Below are positions 13,201 to 23,390 of a DNA stretch of 64,000 bases, piece after piece. Below the pieces are notes generated by a model. It was not told the origin of the DNA and did no database searches. It was given only the letters and a program-made list of their open reading frames with translations. The DNA comes from Rallus limicola (Eukaryota; Chordata; Aves; Gruiformes; Rallidae), in the NCBI GenBank assembly GCA_022605955.1, contig JAKCOZ010000001.1:23304146-23368145 (forward strand), in the 5' to 3' direction. Position 1 is the first letter of the stretch. The number at the start of each line of letters is the position of its first letter. Made by a program: the position numbers and the translations under genes.

Positions 13201-16200
13201 TCTATTAGCAATGAGAACAGTTGTAAACTTACTTCTGCACCATTGCACATCATGGTGAAACTCCTGATGAATTCAAGACACAAACCCAGGATATATATGC
13301 ATCTAGCCATCTGCATGTAGAGCAGTTTCAATTGTTTGTGTGCTTACCAGAATAGTTTCTTGTAGAAACACTGAAAATACAGTTTTTATTTGTAAGAGCC
13401 TTCTGAAAGTGCTGAAGAAGTCATGTTCAGGGACATCAGTTGAGAAAGCCAAAATATCTTTTTGAATGGTACAGTGTTAATACATGTAAAAAAATCATAA
13501 AACTAAAATAATTTTGTGCTTCTGACTTCAAGGGGAGGACTTCAGTGATCTCTACTTTGTCATAAATAAATGCCAGGTGTGGAATTTGAAGCAAAAAACT
13601 GTTTAACCTGCAAGTAGATCAATGCATTTGATGCTTGTCTGTTGTCTTTCCTCTCCAGAACACTTCTGCAGCAGTTGCAGAGACTCCAAGCCATGGTTGC
13701 AGGGAAAGTGTCCCGTTCGTGTAAGGCAGCTAGCACACAGACAGGGACCTGTCTTATGGTGAGTGTCCATAAGGCTGGGAATTGCAGGGGAACAAGAATC
13801 TCTTCCCACTGCTCAAAAGCATATCCCTTGTTCTGCAAAGCCCCTCGCTTGCAAATTCTCAGCTTGGGAAACTTCTCAATTTGACAATTAATGTTGAGGT
13901 AGGTGAGACTCCTGGCTGATGTAGATTAATGGTTGTGGGGAGGTGTTAAACTCTGGAGGAGACTAGGCTTGTTCTTTTGATTGGATGCTGCGTTGATGAA
14001 GGAGCACTGCCTCTCCGAGTGACCTGCTTTCTTATTTCCTACAGTATTTTGTGTGAGAAATGGTGTCTAGAGTTGTCAGATGAGAATGACGGTGACCTTT
14101 GGTGCCTGGTTCTTTTGATACCAGTAACAATAAACGTCATCATCCAAATAAAAAAATATGACTAAGGCTGTAAATCTCCATCTGGCCTATTTCAGTAGGA
14201 GTCAGCATAAGAAAAGGATTAGAATTAAACTTTTCTGCTTTTCCCTCCCTATATTCAGCCAGCAAGTTCCCTTTAATACCAGTGCTATAAATCGATGGAA
14301 ATTATTTTCAAGGCCTAAGTTGTTCTCCTAGTCTACCAGCCTCTCTGTCACTTTGAACCAAGACTGGGGACCAGCAGTGGAAATACCCTTGGAAATTCCC
14401 CAGAGCTTCTGTAAAACATGTGGTGGTTGTGTCTGCTTTTCAGCTTTGGGAGAAGATGAGGCTACAGGCCAGAATGACGGCAGGCATTGAAAATAAACTC
14501 CAGCATTGAAATCTGCCCTTTAAACCACTGAACTGTTACTGTGTTTGTGCCTCTGTATGGAGTGATGAAAATAGCTTCAATTTACTTGTTTTGGTAAAGG
14601 GTTAGATCTGCTTTGTGTTGATTCTTAGTCGGAGAGCTAATGCACTCACCTCTTCTGCCTCCTCCCTTTGCCAGATGGTGGTGCTGTGCTTTGCAGTAGT
14701 TTTTGGCAGCTTCTCTCAGAGCTATGGGCCATATCCTTCAGCTACAAAGATGGTGTTGCCCAGGCAGCATTCCTCGCCAGAGTCCTACACAGACTCCATT
14801 GGTAAGTGACAGCTTTCAGTCTTGCTTCCTCTTTGGTTGTGCTTCGGCATTTGTTTTCCACCCCTGTCCCTAGCCCCCTTCTCAAGCACCTCTTGGTTTT
14901 CTGCCCCTGAGTTCTTTGGTATAGCTGTGTCTTTTAAAGGATGGCTTGGCAAGATGTTCCCGTGGCAGACGACTTCATAGACATGGGCAAAGCCTTTCCC
15001 CACTAGCCTGCTTGGTTCTTCTCTTTAAAACAGTTTTGTTTCTGCTGATGGAGCTAAAGCTAGTGGTCTGTGAACAGCAGTGGGATTTCTACTTTGTAGT
15101 GGATGTTTGTACTGTTAAAACATGCGGCTGATACCAGCAAATGTCCTTTGCCAGTGTCATCAAGGAGTCTGAGGACTGAGGGGAAAACTGTTAGTATTAT
15201 ATACCTGTAATGAACCAGTTGGTTCCAGAGAATATTATCAAAGTGATGGTTGCATTTTGTTCTTGTTTTGTGAATAATTCAGAGCTTTTTGATCCCTACC
15301 TGGACTATTTGATACCTCAGCTATCAAATTAGCAGTTAATCACTATGGAAAGAAAAGACCTTTGCAGCTTTGGTTCTGCTCTGATGGTTTCCATCTCCTG
15401 AAATGACCTGGGCTGTTCGTTCTCTGAGCTGCCTGTTTCTCATCTCTTTTTGCCTTCTGTCTTTGCATGCAGTGAGGTCAAGGAGTCTGCTAATCTATGA
15501 AGAGCCTCACCAACTGGAGGAGTCATCGGGTCCGATCTCCTTCGCAGATCGCAACGACCGGCCAGCAGACACCTCCAAGTACACAGCGCTGTCCCTGGAA
15601 GCCATGCCAGGGGCGCAGCAGGATGATATCATGCAGTTCACAATAGCCAACGAGACAAGGCTAGAGAAATCGGTGCTGCTGGGGCTGCAGCAGCACAGGT
15701 GCGTGCAGGGGGGCTGCTTGTCACGTGTGTTTTGGTGTCACTGTCTTTTTTTGCCTGGAAGTCAGCGGTAAGACATGGGGTTCTGCTATGCTGGGTGCTG
15801 CGAAACGTGAAGTAAGGTGAGGCTATAGGCAAAGTTACCATTACTCTGGAGGAGTGATTGCAACGGTAGTGTAATGATACAGCTACCAAACTCAGTGGCA
15901 GGAACCTAACCCTGGTAAGCCTGTTAGTTGTGCCTACCCACTTCTTTAAGCACTCGCTTCTGTTTCTCCTAAAGGAATATGCTTTTACCAGACGGGTGGA
16001 AGTGCGAGGCTGTGACTCACCGGGCTTTTTATAAGGTTAGGGTGTGAAGAGCTGGAGCTTCTTGCAGCAGTGATCTTACTAAAGCATTATTGTGGAAAGT
16101 TTTCAGGACTCAGTCGTAAGAGGCAGGCTTGTAAAGTTATCTGAACTACTTAACACAGAGCTCCTTTGTATTTTTGTTAAACATAAATGTAAGGTTTTGG

Positions 16201-16658
16201 AGCCTCTGCAAAGAGTTTAAATGTGTGCCTGCAGTTTTCTTTCCACTCTACCTTTTCTTGTCCTGCCACTGTTATGCTGGCCTGGGTCTTGGTCTCTGCT
16301 ACCAAGCAGTAGCAAGCACACCAAACAGTGGGAGAGGGCATTTGCTATCCCAAGGGCTAGGATGATCCATGTCACCCCAAGCGTGCTGTCTGAGTGCTAG
16401 TGTCAAAGCTAGACCTAGAGCCAAAGAGATGACTAATTCCCTGTGGTGTTACATCCCAGCTGGCAAGTACCTGGTAAATACTGAGTACCTTTTTAGCAGT
16501 AGCCAATTCAAGCGGTATATGCACTTTAAAAAGTGACTGTTAGTGTTAACCTTTGTTGTTTTGGTTTCTTTGTTCCCTGCAGAGTCAACTCCGAACTAGA
16601 AGGAAATGAAACACTGAAGATAATTGAAATAGATAGAAGAGTCAATGCCACCTCTTAA
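1207..16658 (+). CDS. CREB3L2: CREB3L2 (BBF2H7), nine 3' coding exons, N-terminus outside window
   Basis: ER-membrane bZIP transcription factor of the OASIS family. Under ER stress it is cut by S1P and S2P in the Golgi, and the N-terminal fragment activates secretory-pathway genes such as SEC23A, notably in cartilage (family knowledge). Nine exons join without a stop into 357 residues (numbered here from the first visible exon); human is about 520, so some 160 N-terminal residues lie upstream. In order: SUMO-like IKLEP (residue 12), [15 protein letters not shown] block (36-50), the OASIS-specific segment before the basic region (about 100-139), basic region with [15 protein letters not shown] (138-152), leucine zipper (L156, C163, L170, L177, L184, L191), single membrane segment (about 212-228), S1P-type RSLL (261-264), and luminal N-glycosylation sequons N317, N341 and N354. 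CREB3L1 is the nearest alternative, but the [18 protein letters not shown] and [11 protein letters not shown] segments match my memory of CREB3L2. Confidence 0.96.
1295..3093 (+). other. CREB3L2: CREB3L2 intron a-b
   Basis: Noncoding, AT-rich, about 1.8 kb. It contains T-runs (about 1480-1495, 2157-2180) and a short GGT-rich stretch near 3009-3030. No gene or repeat family recognised. It ends at the tandem TAGCAG acceptor. Confidence 0.85.
3094..3275 (+). CDS. CREB3L2: CREB3L2 exon b (proline/serine-rich, TPPSS degron-like)
   Basis: Encodes [20 protein letters not shown] onward to [10 protein letters not shown], a proline/serine-rich linker between activation domain and bZIP. The LPPTPPSS core resembles a GSK3/FBXW7-type phosphodegron and is shared with CREB3L1; that role is family knowledge, not shown here. 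The middle part (QSPARSLPP to VASRTASA) diverges from human while both ends are conserved. Donor GTAAGT is strong. The start could be 3094 or 3097 because the acceptor is TAGCAG; 3094 keeps the alanine seen in human (KEA). Confidence 0.93.
3276..3942 (+). other. CREB3L2: CREB3L2 intron b-c
   Basis: Noncoding, 667 bp, with a pyrimidine-rich stretch near 3320-3345. No other feature recognised. Ends in a CACTTGCAG acceptor. Confidence 0.9.
3943..4089 (+). CDS. CREB3L2: CREB3L2 exon c (OASIS-specific segment and start of basic region)
   Basis: Exactly 49 codons, phase 0 at both ends. Contains [20 protein letters not shown] and then [13 protein letters not shown], the conserved segment next to bZIP that separates the CREB3/OASIS family from other CREB proteins, followed by the first half of the DNA-contacting basic region. 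Almost identical to human CREB3L2. Flanked by CTTGCAG acceptor and GTAAAT donor. Confidence 0.97.
4090..5460 (+). other. CREB3L2: CREB3L2 intron c-d, with an old CR1 insert
   Basis: Noncoding. A diverged minus-strand CR1 fragment occupies about 4740-5190. Long T-runs lie at about 5395-5410 and 5440-5452, the latter forming the polypyrimidine tract of the next exon. An octamer ATGCAAAT lies at about 5412-5419; single sites of this kind are common by chance. Confidence 0.85.
4740..5190 (-). mobile_element. Diverged CR1-type LINE fragment
   Basis: On the minus strand the order of recognisable blocks follows the CR1 reverse-transcriptase 3' region. In + coordinates these are the CTGAACAAACTCAGCTG and GTGCTCCAGC blocks near 4787-4838, the block with AGAGGGAAAGAACCATTGCTCTTGACCTG near 4950-4979 (28-30 bases, compared only loosely), then AAGTCTCTTTCTCCAAAGCTGC near 5070-5094 and CAGATGCAGGGCATTG near 5128. 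Many mismatches and indels indicate an old copy. No open frame survives. Confidence 0.7.
5461..5519 (+). CDS. CREB3L2: CREB3L2 exon d (basic region)
   Basis: A 59-base exon encoding [19 protein letters not shown] plus two bases of the next lysine. With NK from the previous exon it gives the bZIP DNA-binding signature N-K-x-S-A-x-x-S-R-x-K-K-K-x-Y. Identical to human CREB3L2 as I recall it. Preceded by a very long T-tract and CCCCTTTAG; followed by GTAAGC. Confidence 0.97.
5520..6821 (+). other. CREB3L2: CREB3L2 intron d-e
   Basis: Noncoding, 1.3 kb. The first 400 bases (about 5530-5930) are unusually GC-rich with several CpGs for an internal intron. They keep a 122-residue open frame (5564-5932) that resembles nothing I know. 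The rest is AT-rich without recognised repeats. Confidence 0.8.
6822..6890 (+). CDS. CREB3L2: CREB3L2 exon e (leucine zipper, first part)
   Basis: A 69-base exon completing lysine 159 and encoding [20 protein letters not shown] followed by TN. It carries zipper positions C163, L170 and L177. Human has [20 protein letters not shown]. Acceptor CCTATAG, donor GTAAGG. Confidence 0.96.
6891..13658 (+). other. CREB3L2: CREB3L2 intron e-f (largest in the window)
   Basis: About 6.8 kb of noncoding sequence. The only structured element I can point to is a perfect 14-bp inverted repeat at 8110-8142. Open frames up to 146 residues (9913-10353 minus, 9114-9470 plus) have no recognisable content. No clear interspersed repeat seen. 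Confidence 0.8.
8110..8142. repeat. Perfect 14-bp inverted repeat with 5-nt loop
   Basis: GAAGTTGTAGTGGA (8110-8123) is followed by TGCAG and then its exact reverse complement TCCACTACAACTTC (8129-8142). The 33-nt hairpin lies in a CREB3L2 intron, not next to a splice site. Confidence 0.9.
13659..13758 (+). CDS. CREB3L2: CREB3L2 exon f (zipper end and linker to membrane)
   Basis: A 100-base exon completing R182 and encoding [20 protein letters not shown] then [13 protein letters not shown]. It carries zipper leucines L184 and L191, the cytosolic linker, and the first residues of the membrane segment. Closely matches human. Acceptor CTCTCCAG, donor GTGAGT. The membrane helix is split between this exon and the next. 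Confidence 0.97.
13759..14674 (+). other. CREB3L2: CREB3L2 intron f-g
   Basis: Noncoding, 916 bp, with AATAAA hexamers near 14130-14150. These could serve as intronic poly(A) signals, but nothing else supports that. No repeat recognised. Confidence 0.85.
14675..14801 (+). CDS. CREB3L2: CREB3L2 exon g (transmembrane segment, start of luminal domain)
   Basis: Encodes [20 protein letters not shown] onward to ESYTDSI. The hydrophobic run [11 protein letters not shown] completes the single membrane helix (about residues 212-228); GPYPSATKM is a conserved luminal block just after it. S2P would cut within this helix. Acceptor CCTTTGCCAG, donor GTAAGT. Confidence 0.97.
14802..15472 (+). other. CREB3L2: CREB3L2 intron g-h
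   Basis: Noncoding, 671 bp; nothing recognised beyond splice signals. Confidence 0.88.
15473..15698 (+). CDS. CREB3L2: CREB3L2 exon h (S1P site and luminal domain)
   Basis: Opens with [15 protein letters not shown] (residues 261-264) fits the RxxL motif cut by site-1 protease, freeing the luminal C-terminus, which in mammals is secreted and can bind Hedgehog ligand. The middle of the exon diverges from human; the end, [20 protein letters not shown], is conserved and carries glycosylation sequon N317. Acceptor TTGCATGCAG, donor GTGCGT. Confidence 0.96.
15699..16582 (+). other. CREB3L2: CREB3L2 last intron
   Basis: Noncoding, 884 bp; no repeat or other gene recognised. Ends in GTTCCCTGCAG. 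Confidence 0.88.
16583..16658 (+). CDS. CREB3L2: CREB3L2 terminal coding exon
   Basis: Completes R333 and encodes [20 protein letters not shown] then NATS and TAA (16656-16658). Two luminal sequons, N341-E-T and N354-A-T, correspond to NET and NTT at the same places in human CREB3L2. The C-terminus is a known part of the secreted luminal fragment. Confidence 0.97.
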
Positions 16659-17130
16659 AAATAAAAAAAAAAGGCCTTTCTTCTTGACTTTACTCTTTCC
16701 CACATATTTTCAACCAAAGTCCCCCTGACTTGCCATCCTCAGTGAACCAAAGCACAAAAGAGAGAGGGAGTTCAACTTCTGCATTGACTGGTGAGGCTGT
16801 GACTGCAGATGGGATCTCTTGCCTTTGTAACTCCCTTCCTCACTTCACACATGGTCTCTGTCTTTGCTTTTATTCCTTCCTGGTCTGATGCTCCAAGAGC
16901 GGGATTGAATGATGATGGCAGGTGATGCCAGCAGTGTGCAGGTGACTGGTGGTTGTGTGTGTGTGTGTGTCTGCATGCACATGTGGTGACCTGAGCACAA
17001 AGACATTCTGCAGAAGAGTGAAATATGCAAAACCGATGGGAACGTGTGGGTGATGGGAGCTGAGAGAAAGCTGCTGCTCAGGATCTAGCCACGGCCCTAT
17101 GCCTACCTGTCTGCAGCACTTGAGCCTTTT

Positions 17131-17148
17131 GGGGGGAGGGGGGGTGGG
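17131..17148 (+). promoter_or_regulatory. G-quadruplex-forming run in 3' UTR
   Basis: G6-A-G7-T-G3: four or more runs of three guanines with one-base loops on the sense strand, about 470 bases after the CREB3L2 stop. This composition favours a stable G-quadruplex in the mRNA. Confidence 0.6.
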
Positions 17149-17686
17149 AAGCATGTGTGTAGCCTGCTTCTGCAGGGACAAGAAAGGGCCCTGATATGCT
17201 GAGTTCACAGCACAGGCAGGAGAGGGGAGAGCAGCAATGCTGCTGAGTTGGCCTCCTCTTGCTCTTTCTTGTTTCTCCTCCAGCTGCTTTATCATTTAGT
17301 GGGGTAGGTTTCGTGCTGGGTTAAAAGCAGTCTTGGTAGGCTTCCCTACTGCTTCCACCCTTGTGGAATTCAAGCAAAGATCAGTTGCTGTCTTGTCGCT
17401 TTGTGTGGGAGAATTACACTAGTTTAAATCTGTTTAGAAGGAAGGTTTTGTTAAACTTAAGCAGTGTTTTGGATGGATGTCCTTTAGTCTGAGGCTACTG
17501 TGTTTGGCTTCAATCAGTTCCTTCCCAACAAACTAAATCAATGTAAGGCTTAAACCAGAAGTGCCTCCTGAGAGGACGGTATGGATTTAATTTATTGGCT
17601 TCTAGATGCGTTGATGGAATCTCTTATGTAAACCTGGTCTCAGATTGTCCTGTGTTTTCCTTTCCTCACCATCTTCCTGTTACTGT

Positions 17687-17694
17687 TGTAAATA
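17687..17694 (+). promoter_or_regulatory. Pumilio-type site TGTAAATA with adjacent AU-rich element
   Basis: Exact match to the PUM1/2 consensus UGUANAUA, followed immediately by GTATTTATTA, an AUUUA-containing AU-rich stretch. It lies about 1.03 kb after the stop codon, in the proximal 3' UTR before the 17849 poly(A) signal, so it would be present in short isoforms too. Confidence 0.5.
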
Positions 17695-17848
17695 GTATTT
17701 ATTAGCTTTGCAAAATTGTGTTAAGGCAGTCGCAATGAAGAGAACTGAGCTTCCCTAACCCTGCAGATGATCTGGGCAGACTCTGAAATCAGTCTTGCAA
17801 ATATCACTGAACACTCAGTTCCCTCCCCCAAAACTTGAATTGCCCTAA

Positions 17849-17854
17849 AATAAA
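17849..17854 (+). terminator. CREB3L2: Proximal candidate poly(A) signal AATAAA
   Basis: Canonical hexamer 1.19 kb after the stop, with a T/C-rich downstream region (about 17868-17885). A short-3'UTR isoform could end near 17870. Confidence 0.4.
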
Positions 17855-18427
17855 GCCATGTATCTTCCTCTTACCTCCTGTTCCAGAAATGTGATCTTAG
17901 ATCAACTGCTTAGCCAAAAAGATAGGGGTATAGGTTACCCAAGCTCGGCACAGTTTAGGTCTGGAGGTGGTAGATACTTTATTAAGTGCATGGCAAGACA
18001 GCTTCTTACCTGAGGCTACGTACTACATAGACAGGAAACAAGGCAGAAGAGAGATGGGATGGGCACATAGGGAGCTGGAGTGACTGGCCCAAGTTCAGCA
18101 GAAAAGCCAAAAGCAGTATTCAGGTCTGATCCTGGTCCAGTACTCTTTCCTCTCTGCTTTGTCTCTTCCTTTCCCACATAGCTGTTGCCTTTAAGGGTTT
18201 TCCCCTCTCTCAGTGCCCTGCCCATGCTTTTGCCCTAGCCATGTTTCTTGTAAGTTGTCCTTGCAGTAGCACAGTTGAACCTACCCCAGTATTTGATCAG
18301 GGTTTTGTCTGGTTACTACAGAAGGGTGCTCAGACTCCATTGAGGATGAATTCAATGTGAAAATTCTAATTCAGCAGGCTAGCATAGCAGCTTTTCAGTT
18401 TATCAGAAGTTGTCAATTTATAAAAAG

Positions 18428-18433
18428 AATAAA
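18428..18433 (+). terminator. CREB3L2: Candidate poly(A) signal AATAAA with strong T-rich downstream element
   Basis: Canonical hexamer followed at 15-40 bases by a long T-rich tract (about 18447-18470), the usual layout of an efficient cleavage site. Confidence 0.45.
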
Positions 18434-21400
18434 GATTTTCTGAAGCTCTTTTTTCTTTTTTTTTTTTCCCCTAATGATAAATAAGGGAAAAACTAACGTA
18501 GCCTTACAAGTAATTTTTTACCATGTACAGCAGCTAGTTTTCCTGCAAGTATTCTATTTTGTAAAATACTGGATTTGTATTTTATTACAGCAGCTGCTAC
18601 ACCAGCTCCTTTCTTGTTCTTCATTCTCCTTAGACTTTCTTCCTTCAGTATCCTGTATGCAGCCCTGACTCAAAACGTAGCGAAATGAATGGAAAGAATT
18701 TGGTGAATTACAAGGAGCTGTGGATCAGTCCCCACTGTGCCATTTTAAGGTGTTTCACGTTAGTGACAGTGAAACAGGTGTCTGACTTCATGAGCTAGTG
18801 ATGAGCTTTGGTGTACAGACGTGCTTTCTAGGTAATGCCCTATGCCTTCTATGCAAGTGCCTTTTTATTACTTTCCCTTTGGTGACAATGAGAAGAGTGT
18901 GGGTGTTGTAGTCTATTTTGCAGTGTTCCCTTCTTGGCCTGGGTCAGTGTCCTTCTGAAAGCCTTTCTCCCTTCACAGTAATCCTGCTGGGTCTTCGAAT
19001 CATTCCAGTATCCAACAACAACTTTTGTGGGGGCTTTTTAAAATTTTCTTTTAAAAAAATATTTAAGGCTTTGCATAAATAATGAACACTGGTGATTGCC
19101 ACAAAGGATGGCTGCATTGCTCAGCCACATGAGGTCAGCAAAGTGACAGGAGAGAGCTAGGACTGACCCTTCCACTGCTGTATGGCGGCTCAGCTCAAGT
19201 GGGCAAGGTCGTCACTTAGAGGATTCCTTAATTTTTTTTTTTCCGGAGCACCCGTGCATTGCCACCTCTGAGGGCAATGCAATGGTTAAGTCTTCTGCAA
19301 GAGAGGCCCGAACGCTGCTTTTGTTAGTTTGCACTGTGTGTGCTGTAAGGAGGAGGCTGCTCTGTCTGAGCTCATGCCCATTACCAGCGAAACGATCACC
19401 TCCCACTGCAGATACAGCTGACTTCACTGTATTAAAACCAAAATTGAATCATTTCTTAATATTTAAAGGACAGATGATTTAGCAAAGCCCAGACAACACC
19501 TTCCCCCTCTCTGAGGCCTACTCCACTAGTCACCATTAAAGCTTTGCTCTTTCAATTGCTTAATTTAGGCATGTCAGTTCAGATTGGGCTGGGAGGTAGT
19601 CATGTTTTTGTCTGGAGCATTCTGAACGGGCCACAGTCCAGGTCAGGCCTTTGAGCTAATTCATCCAAGCCAGTATGGCCATACCAAATGTTGTGTAGCC
19701 AAGAAAATCTTGATCATCTATTTCTATAACCTTAATTTCTGTAATCCTTTAAGTTATTTTAGATACTCTTTTGGGGACTTTCTAGCGCACACATTGCTTG
19801 GGGTTTTATTGTATGAAATATGACTTCTTTATTGTAAGGAAAACCCTTGCTTTACTTCAGTGTCTTTGTGATTGTTTTTCTTCAGGGGCCTTAACAGAAC
19901 AGATTTCTCTGCTAGTTATATGGGGCCAAGGAATTTCCTGTCATCACCTACCCGCAGGCTGTTACATGACAAAGGATCTCGCTATCTCCAGAGGTGGTTC
20001 CTGCTTGTCTTACTGCCTGGCAGGGGGCAGAGGAGGCACTGCCAACCTCAGCAGTCCTGGGGTGACCCAGCCGTTGGTGCTGATGTTCTGCAGACCACAT
20101 GGAGAGGCAGCTGTTTGTGCTCTGTGTTACAGGCACAGGGAAGGAGTAGTAAGGGTTATTTGGGAAGGGTGCCAGGATAAATGCTTTTAATTAGCTCAGC
20201 TATATTACTTGAGGTCGTAGCCTTCTGCCAGTATACTTTTTTCTATGATCAGTGGCTTGGTGCTGTAGAATAATGTGCGGGTATGGACAGGGTAGGCAAA
20301 GGCCTTACGTGCTACTTAATTTCCATTTCCACTACAGGACTTAAGTGATCCTTAGAGTCTTCAACTGTAACTTTATGCTGCTTGTCAGCACCATTTTATA
20401 CACACTAGTAAACTTACCTTTTGGCCTGTAGCTTTAAAGCGTGTCTAGGTCTGTCGGGTCTTTGCTTCTAGGGAGATAAGCTACGAAGGAATGTAGGGCA
20501 TTAATTTTTTTATATATATATTTAAAAGTATCAAACATAGGGCATGTGACAGTTCTAACCTTGTTACCAGCGTGTAGATAACGCTGGGGCTTTTCCCCCA
20601 GGCTATTTATAGTTCTTCGCCGCATTTCTCTTATTTCATCTACGCCATTCAATATTTTTCAGCAGCACAGACTAATAGTGCATTAGGCTGAGGTTCTTAG
20701 GCCAGATCCCAGCTGGTACAAAGCAGCACGCTTCTCACTTACCGCTTTTGGAGGCTGCAGGTCTGATTTATACTGGCAGGGGACCACTCCTATCTCTGTG
20801 TAATGGTGTGTCTTGGTATATTCTTGGTTTTTCTTATGCAGACCTGAAAAATAATCTAGAAACTTTTATTTTGTATTTTTTCCCCCTCTTTCCTGCTAAA
20901 GAAACCATCCCACCTCTCAACTCCCATCCCCCCAAACTGTCAGTGTGAATTCTGTCTAGATGCATTTAGAATGTAGGTCAAGTAAATGAATGATACTAAT
21001 TGCTACGTTGGGAGGGATTTCCACTGAGTATTTGGGCTCTAGATTCTAGCTAATGCCAAGAGGCCATTGTACAAAACCCACGCAGCTAAGAACAGAGGTA
21101 TACGGAGTATTTTTATACTCTTGGTGACTAAAATATTTCTTTCTCAAGTCACTAATTAGAAGGGGAACATTGTGTATTCTGAAGGTGACATGGTAGGTCA
21201 GTACTTTGTAACTACAAAAGTTATACTAGCCTATATAAGTTGCTTAGTGCTGTGATGGATTGCTGCTTCGCCCTGTAGTGTTAAGGATAAGCAACTCTGG
21301 GAGTTGCAGCGGTGACTGAACTGGCTTATGTGTCAAGTTATTCACAAAACAGATGTAAGGATTCCATCAGTGGGCCAGGATATTCGAGTGTTCTCATGGC

Positions 21401-21867
21401 CAATAAAATAACAGTGGGAGTTTGGGGATGCGTTGAGGGTGTGATCCTGTTTGTACCACGTTTAGGGGATCAGCGTCTGGTGGAGACTTCAGGACTGAGA
21501 AGGAAATCACCATTTGTCTTTGTGTTTTTCATGTCAGGCCTCTTCCCGCTTTACCTGGGTAGATGATGAAGTGACTCCCTGTGTAGAAGAGTGTGCATCT
21601 CACAGGAAACTCACATTTGTGGTGCTAAAATGGAGTTTGGATTTGCTTTATTACTAATAGTCTCTTCTCTGCCCTAAAGCCCATCTCCAAACTCTTCCTC
21701 TAAGAGCTGGAACCGAATAGGTGAGAACCAAACACAGGAAGCCTGCATTTGTAGACCTGTCTTACAGAAAAGACAAGAGAAATGGCAGGTGGAGGGACTC
21801 CTGTGACATTACAGGTCTAGTTCTTGATTCCATCAATCAGCAATGACTGTCTTTTTCATCGGTTCTC

Positions 21868-21913
21868 CCCCGTGTTCTAGCTTTACTCTTCCCCGTGTTC
21901 TAGCTTTACTCTT
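21868..21913. repeat. Two-copy 23-bp tandem duplication
   Basis: CCCCGTGTTCTAGCTTTACT plus CTT occurs at 21868-21890 and again, identically, at 21891-21913. Perfect identity indicates a recent duplication. Confidence 0.9.
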
Positions 21914-22474
21914 CCCCTTCCTCTTTAATACTATGCAGACCTGTTTCTGCTTGTCTGACCTTTATGGGACACACCATTTTCCCTTCCAACCAGCAGGTAA
22001 AAATCTTTCTGAACTTTAACAGCCCATAATTAAAGGAGTGGAAGGGGGGAAGAAGAGGCAGGCAATCAATTTCCTTTAACAGAACTCTGTTCATGTCTCA
22101 CTTTGCCCTATCAGGTTTTCATTCAGTGACGCTGATGTAACAGCATCTTACTTTCTTCATTTGTGCAGTTAGCAAGAATGAGTGCTGGGGTGTGTGTGTC
22201 TCTGCACATGTGCTTGGTGAGCAATTGAAATACACAAACCAAAACAGCAGAGTTGTTTGGGTTTTTTTCAATGTATTAAGTGTCACTAAATAAAGGCATC
22301 TACCTGAACGCACAGGGCACATTCCACGTGGTGTAAGAGAAATTCCAGGTGTTTCTCTGTGAAACTTTTTCACATTCCACATCACCGAGTACTTGCAAAA
22401 CTGTGGTGTGAACTGCTGTCTGAAGCCTGCCCTGTTCGCAGCTGCTGACAGAAATTGTTGTCCAGCGTCATTTC

Positions 22475-22502
22475 GTGTGTGTGTGTGTGTGTGTGTGTGT
22501 GT
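22475..22502. repeat. (GT)n microsatellite
   Basis: About 13-14 uninterrupted GT units following TTTC. A (TG)n of about nine units also lies at 16953-16970. The length suggests polymorphism. Confidence 0.9.
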
Positions 22503-23390
22503 TCAGAGGCTCCCTGGCCTTCCTGTGGGGCAGTTCTGGCTTGGTGCAAAAAACTTGCTGCTTTAGGCTTCATTATATCTTCTTGTGTCATTTTTGTTAG
22601 GTGGAATTACGGCTTTCAATGCTTGCTTTGTTTTGTGTTCAGGTTTTTTTTAATGGTGTGAGTTAGCCTTAAAAAGTGGCCTTTGGGAGCTTGACAGCTC
22701 AAGGTACCTGATTTGTTAAGTTGGTCTTCTGGGAGAGGACCTAAGGAACCCCCCTTCCCCGGGAGCACTGCTGCCCTAACTGCCCCACCACCACAGTAGG
22801 ATGCCAGCGAGGGGAACCCGTTTGCTCAGAGGGCCTCACAATATCCTTGAGATTCACTAGGCCTTCCAAGGGTAATTTACCTGGTGTCACCCTCTGGAAG
22901 AGCAATCCAGGGCCAAAGCCATCGCCTTGGGCCTTGCAAAACAATACCTTGTGACTCTGAGTCACTCCCCGTGTGACACCCCTAAGGCATTTCAGCTGAT
23001 CTTTCCCTCTGTTCATGTGGATACAGTATGGGTCTGTGCAAACATTTAGAACAGACAGTTCTAAAGATGAAAAGGATGGAGATGCTAGTGCAAAAGCACA
23101 CCCCTCTCAACTTTTTAAAACTGTGTTGGAGCCTCTCCTGACTGCAGACACCTCTGTCCTTTTGCCGTTAAGTCCGTTTAACTCCGTGCGCGCGTATGTT
23201 CAGTGCTCTCTGGCGCATCTGGGTAGGGTCCCACCTGACGGTGCGTGCTGCAAGCATGTCCCCTGGGTGGGAAGGAACTGCTGGTTTTCCTTTTAAAAAC
23301 ATCTGCTTGATTCTGCAAGAGAACAGACTACCTGCTTCTGTAGCCTAAACATGTATGTAGTGAAATATGTTATGCTTTCCATTTCTTGCA

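Noticed and set aside
16660..16665. AATAAA two bases after the CREB3L2 stop codon
   Set aside because: Cleavage here would leave almost no 3' UTR; it is more likely part of an A-rich stretch.
19798..20190. 130-codon open frame in the CREB3L2 3' UTR region
   Set aside because: No recognisable domain or composition of a real protein; consistent with chance.
20699..20745. Possible ancient amniote repeat (CCAGATCCCAGCTGGTACAA)
   Set aside because: Resembles a repeat common in reptiles, but only about 40 bases match and I cannot run a repeat search.
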